From positions 59,584-123,583 of the forward strand of contig NZ_JACBGE010000017.1 of NCBI RefSeq assembly GCF_021401345.1: a DNA stretch of 64,000 nucleotides. Reading direction: 5' to 3'. The translations under genes and the position numbers were made by a program. This DNA comes from Hydrogenophaga sp. NFH-34 (GTDB lineage: Bacteria; Pseudomonadota; Gammaproteobacteria; Burkholderiales; Burkholderiaceae_C). This document shows positions 57,768 through 64,000 of the stretch, one piece after another (positions within the stretch are counted from its first letter, which is position 1; every line of letters starts with the position of its first letter). The notes below the pieces were generated by a model, which had not been told where the DNA came from, made no database searches, and worked only from the letters and a program-made list of their open reading frames with translations.

Positions 57768-58853
57768 TCAGGGCGAGCGGGCCGGGCGCGCGTCGTGTTC
57801 GGCCTGCAGCACGCGCCAGAGCACCTTGCCGGACGCGCTGCGCGGCAGGGCGTCGGCCAGCTCGACACAGCGCGGCACCTTGTAGGCCGCCATGTGATCG
57901 CGCGCCCAGGCGACCACGTGTTCGGGCCGCAGCTCGCCGCGGTGGCTCTCGCGCGGCACGATCACGGCCTTGACGCTTTCGCCGCGGTAGTCGTCGCGCA
58001 TGGCGATCACGCAGGCTTCCTGCACGCCGGGGTGGCGGTGCAGCAGCGCTTCGACTTCGGCCGGCCAGACCTTGAAGCCGCTGGCGTTGATCATGCGTTT
58101 GAGGCGGTCGGCCATGTAGAAGTAGCCGTCGGCGTCCATGCGCCCCAGATCGCCGGTGCGGAACCAGCGCCGGCCGTCGCGTTCGACGAAAGCCGCTTCG
58201 GTGGCCTGCGGCTGGCGCCAGTAGCCCCGAAACACCTGCGGTCCACTGACCAGGATTTCACCCACCTCGCCCACCGGCAGGCTCTCCAGCGTGTCGGGGT
58301 CCACGATCCGGGCCTGCGTGCCCACGTAGGGAATGCCCAGGCAGTGGCGGCGCGCGGCGTGGCGCGGATTGGTGTGCGTGGGGGCGGCGGTCTCGGTCAG
58401 CCCGTAGCCTTCCACGTAGGTCAGGCCCAGCCGCTGGTGCAGCTGGTCGGCCACGGCCTCGGGCATCGCCGCGCCGCCGCCGCCGATGTAGCGCAGGCTG
58501 GACAGGTCGGCCCGCTCGATGCCCGGCATGGCCAGCAGGTCGATCACCATGGTCGGGATGTTGGGCCAGTGCGTCACGCGCCGGTGTTCGATGGCGTGCG
58601 CCGCCATCTGCCGCTCCCAGCGCGGCAGCAGCACCAGCCGGCAGCCGTGGCGCACCGCCGCGAGCAGGCCCATCACCAGACCGGTGATGTGGAACATGGG
58701 CGTGACCACCAGCACCGCGTCACCCGGCCGCATGTCGAGCCAGGGGCCGGCGGCGATGGCGTTGTGCATCAGGGTTGCGTGCGTGTGCAGGCAGCCCTTG
58801 GCCGCACCGGTGGTGCTGCGGGTGTAGGGCCGGCAGCGCGAGGTCGTCCCCAT
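57768..58853 (-). pseudogene. AMP-forming acyl-CoA ligase, 5'-truncated and frameshifted
   Basis: The C-terminal two thirds of an ANL-family ligase are intact: TTGAAKGCLHTHATL, MFHITGLVMGLLAAV, YGLTETAAPTHTN, WFRTGDLGRMDADGYFYMADRLKRMI and SASGKVLWR. The usual YTSGTTG core reads YTRSTTG. About 190 N-terminal residues are absent. Just before this frame, another minus-strand frame reads AHGDDLALP, the residues that normally precede PYTSGTTG; removing one G near 58830-58836 would join them. Homology stops at about 58855, where an oppositely oriented fragment begins. Adenylation needs the missing part. Confidence 0.82.
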
Positions 58854-58861
58854 GCGCGGCA

Positions 58862-59566
58862 GTGGCCGGCATGCACTTCCTGACGCCCGCCCACCTGACC
58901 CCGTTGGTGGAAGTGGTGCGAGGCCAGGCCACCAGCGATGCCAGCCTGGCGCGCGCCCGGGCGCTGGCCCTGCGCCTGGGCAAGCTGCCGGTGCTGGCCG
59001 GCAACGCCTGGGGCTTCATCGGCAACCGCCTGTTCGAGGGCTACCTGCGCGAGGTCGACGCGCTTCAACTCGAAGGCGTGCCGGCCGCGCGCATCGATGC
59101 GGCACTGGAGGCCTTCGGGTTTGCGCTCGGCCCCTGCCGCACCCTGGACATGGCGGGCACCGATCTCGTCAGCCAGGTGCTACTGGCGCGTGGACAGCGT
59201 GTCGAGCAAGGCCCGGCCTACCGCCGGATCACCCGCCGCCTGGCCGAACTCGGGCGCCACGGCCACAAGAGCGGCCGGGGACACTATTGGTATGAGGGGC
59301 GCCAGCACCGCCCGGACCCCGACCTTCAGCGGATCTGTGCCGAGGAGGCCCTGGCCCTGGGCATTGCGCCGGCCCCCGATATCAGCGACGACGCCATCGT
59401 GCGCCGCTGCGTGATGCCACTGATCACAGAAGGCCAGCGCGTGCTGACCGACGGCATGGCCTGCCGCGCCAGCGACATCGACCTGGTCTGGGTGCTGGGC
59501 TATGGCTTTCCCGCCGCCCGCGGTGGCCCCATGGCCATGGCCGACTGGGGCGCACTGGCGCCCTGA
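58862..59566 (+). pseudogene. 3-hydroxyacyl-CoA dehydrogenase, N-terminally truncated remnant
   Basis: Homology begins abruptly at VAGMHFLTPAHLTPLVEVVRG, the end of the NAD-binding domain, and continues through the two C-terminal helical domains (GFIGNRLFEGYLREVDALQLEG, GFALGPCRTLDMAGTDL, VLGYGFPAARGGPMAMADW). The Rossmann GxGxxG part and any enoyl-CoA hydratase part are missing. The frame upstream of VAG reads unrelated sequence from the head-to-head ligase fragment. Without the cofactor domain it cannot be an active dehydrogenase. Confidence 0.8.
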
Positions 59567-59602
59567 AAGCAGGCGCCCGGGGCATCTGCTACCCTCGACC
59601 GG

Positions 59603-60883
59603 ATGTCCTCCCCGTCCCCCCTTTCCAGCGCCGCGGCAGCCCCCATGCCGCCCGCCCTGGTCGTGCTGGTGCTCTCGCTGCTGCTGGGACTGCAGCCCGT
59701 CACCACCGACCTGTACCTGCCCGCCCTGCCCTCGATCACCCAGGGGTTTGGCGCCGGCATGCCGCAAGCCCAGCTCACGCTCACCGCGCTGCTGCTCGCG
59801 TTCGGTCTCTCGCAACTCGTGTGGGGCCCGCTGTCGGACCGCTTCGGCCGGCGTCCGGTGCTGCTGAGCGGCACCGCGCTGTACGTGGTGGCGGCCATCG
59901 GCGCGGTGTCGGTCACGTCGATGGAGGCGCTGATCGTCTGGCGGACCCTGCAGGGGGCGGCCATGGGAGCGGGCGTGATGGGCGCGCGGGCGGTGGTGCG
60001 CGACCTCTACAACCCCGCCGACGGCGCGCGCATCATGTCCAAAGGGCTCACCGGTCTGGGCGTGATCGCCTGCGCCTGCGCCCCCGTGGGCGGCGTGCTG
60101 GCCGAGCACCTGGGCTGGCGCGTGGCCCTGGCGGCGCTGGCCGTCTTCGGGGCGGCCACGCTGGCCCTGCTGGCCTGGCGCTTCCGCGAAACCCTGCCGA
60201 ACAAGAACCCGCGCGCCCTGGAACCCGTGGCCCTGCTGCGGACCTGGGGCCAGATCGTGCGCCACCCGACCTTCCTGTCCTACACCCTGCTGGCCACCAC
60301 CTCCTACGGCGGCCTGTTCACCTTCCTGGCCACCAGCTCCTTCGTGTTCATCGGGGTGCTCGGCCTGTCCCGGCCGACCTACGGGCTGGTGATGCTCACG
60401 ATGTCGCTGGCCTACATCGTCGGCACCTTCCTCTGCCGACGCCTGCTGCCCCGTTTCGGCGTCCGCCGCACCGTGGCCATTGCCGGCGCCTGCACGCTGA
60501 CCGCCGGCACCACCATGGGGCTGCTGGCGCTGGCGGGCGTGCAGCACGTGGCGGCGATCATGCTGCCGTTCTACCTGTTCATGCTCGGCCACGGCGTGCA
60601 CCAGCCCTGCGGCCAGAGCGGCGCCGTGGGCCCCTTCCCCCAGGCGGCTGGCGCGGCGTCGGCGCTCAGCGGCTTCCTGATGATGGTGGCGGCCTTTTTC
60701 ACCGGCGGCTGGCTCGGCCGCAGCCTGGCCGAGCATCCGGGCAGCGTCACCCCCCTCACCCACGGCGTCTGGTTCTGGAGTGTGCTGATCGCCCTCACCG
60801 CCTGGACCCTGGTCCAGCGCTACGGCGAAGCCCGCCCCGCCCCGCAGCGCATGCCCGACCCCGCCGCCCCACGGGCAGGTTGA
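59603..60883 (+). CDS. Bcr/CflA-family multidrug efflux transporter (MFS)
   Basis: Major facilitator of 426 residues with about twelve membrane helices. The DHA1/Bcr features are TTDLYLPALPSI in helix 1, SQLVWGPLSDRFGRRPVLL after helix 2 (motif A) and QGAAMGAGVMGARAVVRDLY in helix 4-5. The family exports bicyclomycin, chloramphenicol-type compounds, sulfonamides or cysteine. Substrate here is unknown. It ends 3 nt before miaA, so it may share its transcript. Confidence 0.92.
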   Translation: MSSPSPLSSAAAAPMPPALVVLVLSLLLGLQPVTTDLYLPALPSITQGFGAGMPQAQLTLTALLLAFGLSQLVWGPLSDRFGRRPVLLSGTALYVVAAIGAVSVTSMEALIVWRTLQGAAMGAGVMGARAVVRDLYNPADGARIMSKGLTGLGVIACACAPVGGVLAEHLGWRVALAALAVFGAATLALLAWRFRETLPNKNPRALEPVALLRTWGQIVRHPTFLSYTLLATTSYGGLFTFLATSSFVFIGVLGLSRPTYGLVMLTMSLAYIVGTFLCRRLLPRFGVRRTVAIAGACTLTAGTTMGLLALAGVQHVAAIMLPFYLFMLGHGVHQPCGQSGAVGPFPQAAGAASALSGFLMMVAAFFTGGWLGRSLAEHPGSVTPLTHGVWFWSVLIALTAWTLVQRYGEARPAPQRMPDPAAPRAG

Positions 60884-60886
60884 CCC

Positions 60887-61876
60887 ATGACCACTGCGGT
60901 CCCCGTGCTTCCCTGCATCGCCCTCACCGGCCCCACGGCCTGCGGCAAGAGTGCGGCCGCGCTGGCCATCGCCCGCCGCTGGCCGGTGGAAATCATCAGC
61001 GTCGACTCGGCCCTGGTCTACCGCGGCATGGACATCGGCACCGCCAAGCCCACGCCCGAGGAACTCGCCGCCGCCCCGCACCACCTGATCGACATCACCG
61101 ACCCGCTGCAGGCCTACAGCACGGCCGAATTCGTGCGCGACGCGCGGCGCCTGATCGGCGAAATCCGTGCGCGCCAGCGCACCCCCCTGCTGGTCGGCGG
61201 CACCCTGCTCTATTTCAAGGCCCTGATGCAGGGCCTGGACGAGATGCCACGCGCCGATGCCGCGGTGCGCGCGCGCATCGAAGCCGCCGCCCGGGCTCAC
61301 GGCTGGCCCGCCCTGCACGCCGAGCTGGCGCGCATCGACCCGGTGACGGCCGCCCGACTCGCGCCCGCCGACGCGCAACGCATCCAGCGTGCGCTGGAAG
61401 TGTTCGAGGTCTCCGGTCAGCCCATTTCGGCCCTCCAGACCGGCGGCCAGCGCGCCGACAACCCGGTGTCACCCGGGGCCTTTCTCAGTCTGGAGCCGGC
61501 CAGCCGGGCCTGGCTGCACGCGCGCATCGCCCAGCGATTCGACGCCATGCTGGCCACCGGTTTCGTCGACGAAGTGCGGCACCTGCGCGCACGCGGCGAC
61601 CTGCACCCCGACCTGCCATCGATGCGCTGCGTCGGCTACCGCCAGGCCTGGGAAGCGCTGGATGCGGCGGGCGACGCGCCGCTGACGGTCGCCCAGACCG
61701 CCGCGCTGCGCGATCGCGGTATCTTCGCCACACGCCAGCTCGCCAAACGCCAGATCACCTGGCTGCGCGCCATGCCCGACCGCGTGGTGATCCCCGGCGA
61801 TGCACCGGACGCCCTGGCCGCCGTGCTCGCGAAGGTTCAGACCTTGATACCCCCGGCGGGCCAGGCAACGGCATGA
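60887..61876 (+). CDS. miaA: tRNA dimethylallyltransferase MiaA
   Basis: Adds an isopentenyl group to A37 of tRNAs reading U-starting codons. It has 329 residues: P-loop [29 protein letters not shown], the substrate pocket [13 protein letters not shown], and [14 protein letters not shown] with [10 protein letters not shown] near the C-terminus. Stop overlaps the next gene by 4 nt. In many Burkholderiales mutL and miaA are neighbours; here they are 10 kb apart. Confidence 0.95.
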   Translation: MTTAVPVLPCIALTGPTACGKSAAALAIARRWPVEIISVDSALVYRGMDIGTAKPTPEELAAAPHHLIDITDPLQAYSTAEFVRDARRLIGEIRARQRTPLLVGGTLLYFKALMQGLDEMPRADAAVRARIEAAARAHGWPALHAELARIDPVTAARLAPADAQRIQRALEVFEVSGQPISALQTGGQRADNPVSPGAFLSLEPASRAWLHARIAQRFDAMLATGFVDEVRHLRARGDLHPDLPSMRCVGYRQAWEALDAAGDAPLTVAQTAALRDRGIFATRQLAKRQITWLRAMPDRVVIPGDAPDALAAVLAKVQTLIPPAGQATA

Positions 61877-62631
61877 GCCTGCGCGTCCACGGCCTGGCCA
61901 AACGCTACGGCGAGGTGCCGGTGTTTGCCCACGTGGACCTGGCGGTGGCCCCGGGCGAATTCGTCGCCATCGTGGGCGAATCGGGCGTGGGCAAGTCCAG
62001 CCTGCTCAACTGCCTGGCGGCGCTGGACGGGTGGGACGCAGGCTCGATCACCTGGGACGGCACCGACCTGGGCACCCTGAACGAGGCGCAGCGCGCCCAC
62101 TGGCGCCGCGAGCACCTGGGCTTTGTGTTCCAGGCCTTTCACGTGCTGCCGCATCTGGACGTGGCACAGAACGTCGCCCTGCCCCTGCTGCTGCTGAACC
62201 GCCCGGATCCCGCCCGCGTCGCGGCCATGCTGGAAGCGGTCGGGCTCGCCGGACTGGGCGCACGCCTGCCAGCACAGCTTTCGGGCGGCCAGCTGCAGCG
62301 GGTGGCGATTGCGCGTGCCCTGGTGCACCGGCCGCGCCTGATCCTCGCCGACGAACCCACCGGCAACCTGGACCCGGCCACCGCTGCCCGGATCATGGAC
62401 CTGCTGATCGCCCAGTCACGGGCCCACGGCACGGCGCTGGTGCTCGTCACCCACGCTGCCACGGCCGCCGGGCGCGCCGACCGGGTGTTGCATCTGCGCA
62501 CCGGCGGACTGGTGCCGGAACGTGGCGAACAGACAACAGGGGCTATGGCAGAATCGCCCTCCACTGCGACGGAGTCCGGGAGGCGTGAGCCGGACCGCCT
62601 GCAAACGTGGCTGCCAGAGTCACGCCCCTGA
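61873..62631 (+). CDS. LolD/MacB-type ABC transporter ATP-binding protein
   Basis: ATPase of 252 residues: Walker [15 protein letters not shown]-loop [14 protein letters not shown], signature [19 protein letters not shown], Walker [14 protein letters not shown] and His in LVTHAATA. These are typical of the LolD/MacB/FtsE group. Normal members are about 225-235 residues; the final 25 residues ([15 protein letters not shown]) are a non-conserved extension. No FtsX/LolC-like permease is adjacent, so its partner lies elsewhere. Start overlaps the miaA stop (ATGA). Confidence 0.9.
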   Translation: MSLRVHGLAKRYGEVPVFAHVDLAVAPGEFVAIVGESGVGKSSLLNCLAALDGWDAGSITWDGTDLGTLNEAQRAHWRREHLGFVFQAFHVLPHLDVAQNVALPLLLLNRPDPARVAAMLEAVGLAGLGARLPAQLSGGQLQRVAIARALVHRPRLILADEPTGNLDPATAARIMDLLIAQSRAHGTALVLVTHAATAAGRADRVLHLRTGGLVPERGEQTTGAMAESPSTATESGRREPDRLQTWLPESRP

Positions 62632-62699
62632 ACCAGCCTGCCGCGCGGCAGCCCAGGGAGCGGTTCCAGCCGGCCACGCCCCAGAATGGAAAGCTCTGC

Positions 62700-63866
62700 A
62701 TGAAGATTGCCGTTGCCGGCACAGGCTACGTAGGCCTGTCCAATGCCGTCCTGCTGGCCCAGCACAACGAAGTGGTGGCGCTGGACATCGTGCCCGAGAA
62801 GGTGCGCCAGATCAACGCGCGCCAAAGCCCGATCGTCGATGCCGAGATCGAGCACTTTCTGCGCCATGAAACGCTGAATCTGCGCGCCACCACCGATCCG
62901 CAGGAAGCCTATGGCGACGCCGACTACGTCATCATCGCCACCCCCACCGACTACGACACCGAGACCAACTACTTCAACACCCGGTCGGTGGAAGCGGTCA
63001 TTGACACGGTGACCCGCATCAACCCGAAAGCGGTCATGGTGATCAAGTCCACGGTGCCGGTCGGCTACGTGGCCAAACTCCGCCCCTTGCCCGGCGGCTC
63101 GCAGGTGATCTTCTCGCCCGAGTTCCTGCGGGAGGGAAAGGCGCTCTACGACAACCTGTATCCCTCGCGCATCATCGTGGGCGAACAGTCCGAGCGCGCC
63201 CGCGTGTTCGCCGATCTGCTGCGCCAGGGGTCGCGCAAACCCGACGTGCCGGTGCTGTTCACCGACTCGACCGAAGCCGAAGCGGTCAAGCTGTTCTCGA
63301 ACACCTACCTCGCCATGCGGGTGGCGTTCTTCAACGAGCTGGACAGCTACGCCGCTTCGCACGGCCTGGACACCCGCCAGATCATCGAAGGCGTGGGCCT
63401 GGATCCGCGCATCGGCAGCCACTACAACAACCCCTCCTTCGGCTACGGCGGCTATTGCCTGCCCAAGGACACCAAGCAGTTGCTGGCCAACTACACCGAG
63501 GTGCCGCAGAACCTGATCCAGGCCATCGTCCAGTCCAACACCACGCGCAAGGACTTCATTGCCGACTGCGTGCTCCGGCGCCAGCCGAAGGTGGTGGGCA
63601 TCTACCGGCTGATCATGAAAGCCGGCTCGGACAATTTCCGCTCGTCGAGCATCCAGGGCATCATGAAACGCATCAAGGCCAAGGGTGTGTCGGTCATCAT
63701 CTACGAGCCAGGCCTGTCCGAAGACACGTTCTTCCACTCCCCCATCGTCCGGGACCTCGACACGTTCAAGCAACAGGCCGACGTCATCATCAGCAACCGG
63801 ATGAGCGACAGCCTGGCGGATGTCCGGGACAAGGTGTTCACGCGCGATCTTTTCGGCAACGACTGA
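62700..63866 (+). CDS. ugd: UDP-glucose 6-dehydrogenase
   Basis: Oxidises UDP-glucose to UDP-glucuronate for polysaccharide synthesis. From [19 protein letters not shown] it has 388 residues, exactly the length of E. coli Ugd, and it closely follows that short type ([44 protein letters not shown]). The catalytic cysteine is in [20 protein letters not shown] precedes the start. It may be the first gene of an exopolysaccharide or capsule locus continuing beyond the right edge. Confidence 0.95.
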   Translation: MKIAVAGTGYVGLSNAVLLAQHNEVVALDIVPEKVRQINARQSPIVDAEIEHFLRHETLNLRATTDPQEAYGDADYVIIATPTDYDTETNYFNTRSVEAVIDTVTRINPKAVMVIKSTVPVGYVAKLRPLPGGSQVIFSPEFLREGKALYDNLYPSRIIVGEQSERARVFADLLRQGSRKPDVPVLFTDSTEAEAVKLFSNTYLAMRVAFFNELDSYAASHGLDTRQIIEGVGLDPRIGSHYNNPSFGYGGYCLPKDTKQLLANYTEVPQNLIQAIVQSNTTRKDFIADCVLRRQPKVVGIYRLIMKAGSDNFRSSSIQGIMKRIKAKGVSVIIYEPGLSEDTFFHSPIVRDLDTFKQQADVIISNRMSDSLADVRDKVFTRDLFGND

Positions 63867-63958
63867 CGCCGGATTTTTCTTTCGGGTATTCGTAAAAGCG
63901 GGTGGGCGCCAACAATGGGCTGATGTATGTCACGCCAGCCAGAAGTCGTAAAACAGTG

Positions 63959-63987
63959 TTGCAAACATTGTCGCTTCACTGTACAGT
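63959..63987 (+). promoter_or_regulatory. Promoter facing out of the window, with overlapping palindrome
   Basis: -35 TTGCAA (63959-63964), 17 bp spacer, -10 TACAGT (63982-63987). The -10 is part of a perfect 10 bp palindrome ACTGTACAGT (63978-63987), which may be a repressor site. The AT-rich character of this last 130 nt contrasts with the coding DNA. The controlled gene lies beyond position 64000. Confidence 0.5.
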
Positions 63988-64000
63988 TACGCTATCGAAA

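Noticed and set aside
59180..61378. Minus-strand frame of 732 codons opposite the drug exporter and miaA
   Set aside because: Low-complexity Gly/His/Gln/Arg product antisense to two recognisable genes.
59821..62631. 936-codon plus-strand frame ending with the LolD-like ATPase
   Set aside because: Only the final 252 codons are a real protein; the rest is an out-of-frame reading of the exporter and miaA genes, and the ATGA overlap at 61873 marks the true start.
61873..62631. The solitary ATPase as the missing energiser of the Mla-like permease at 43122-43928
   Set aside because: Its sequence is of the LolD/MacB class, and it lies 18 kb away in the miaA transcript; no evidence links them.

Overview
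This 64 kb window is a high-GC chromosomal segment that looks like a betaproteobacterium of the order Burkholderiales, most likely family Comamonadaceae (Hydrogenophaga/Acidovorax-like). The evidence is the isc operon order, a class I phaC-phaA-phaB operon with a separate intracellular phaZ, pgeF beside phaC, solitary TRAP and Bug-type binding proteins, and short GC-rich intergenic repeats of the kind I associate with that family. The genus is an inference. I found no rRNA, tRNA, CRISPR array, prophage, transposase or plasmid gene. Most of the window is housekeeping and central carbon metabolism.

Layout. 0-5.3 kb: minus-strand isc operon (iscR-iscS-iscU-iscA-hscB-hscA, hscA cut by the left edge), with candidate IscR half-sites upstream. 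5.3-9.7 kb: uvrB, an aromatic/aspartate aminotransferase and a DODA-type dioxygenase. 9.9-15.3 kb: PHA depolymerase, an RnfB/RsxB-like ferredoxin, a chemotaxis receptor with a C-terminal sensory domain, and a small cupin. 15.4-23.8 kb: a complete propionyl-CoA to succinyl-CoA module (VOC protein, pccA, pccB, meaB, methylmalonyl-CoA mutase) with a divergent GntR regulator whose likely operator lies over the mutase promoter. 23.9-29.2 kb: Dyp peroxidase, FKBP, dusA, and a two-gene module of binding protein plus histidine kinase. 29.3-34.5 kb: phaB, phaA, phaC and pgeF.

34.5-40.1 kb holds the most interesting intact catabolic cluster: a GST-type isomerase (MaiA/NagL-like) divergent from a Rieske oxygenase translationally coupled to a glutamine-synthetase-like ligase, then a fumarylpyruvate-hydrolase-like FAH protein and a solitary TRAP binding protein. 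The content suggests degradation of an aromatic substrate, possibly a nitrogen-bearing one, by a route that cannot be named from sequence alone. 40.2-52.2 kb: NUDIX hydrolase, DUF4189 lipoprotein, an Mla-like permease/MCE/lipoprotein operon without an ATPase gene, queG, tsaE, amiC, an ATP-grasp-like protein with DedA, mutL and gdhA.

52.2-56.9 kb: a YbhGFS-like ABC exporter under a TetR regulator, with a near-perfect palindrome between it and a divergent lipoprotein hydrolase. 56.9-59.6 kb is a genomic scar. A Bug-type receptor is fused in frame to the C-terminal half of an FCD-type GntR regulator. Next to it an acyl-CoA ligase without its N-terminus abuts, head to head, a 3-hydroxyacyl-CoA dehydrogenase without its NAD-binding domain. 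59.6-64 kb: Bcr/CflA drug exporter, miaA, a LolD-type ATPase, ugd, and a promoter facing out of the window.

Carbon storage (PhaABC, PhaZ), acetyl-CoA use and propionyl-CoA assimilation together suggest a metabolism organised around short-chain acyl-CoAs and aromatic or organic-acid substrates.
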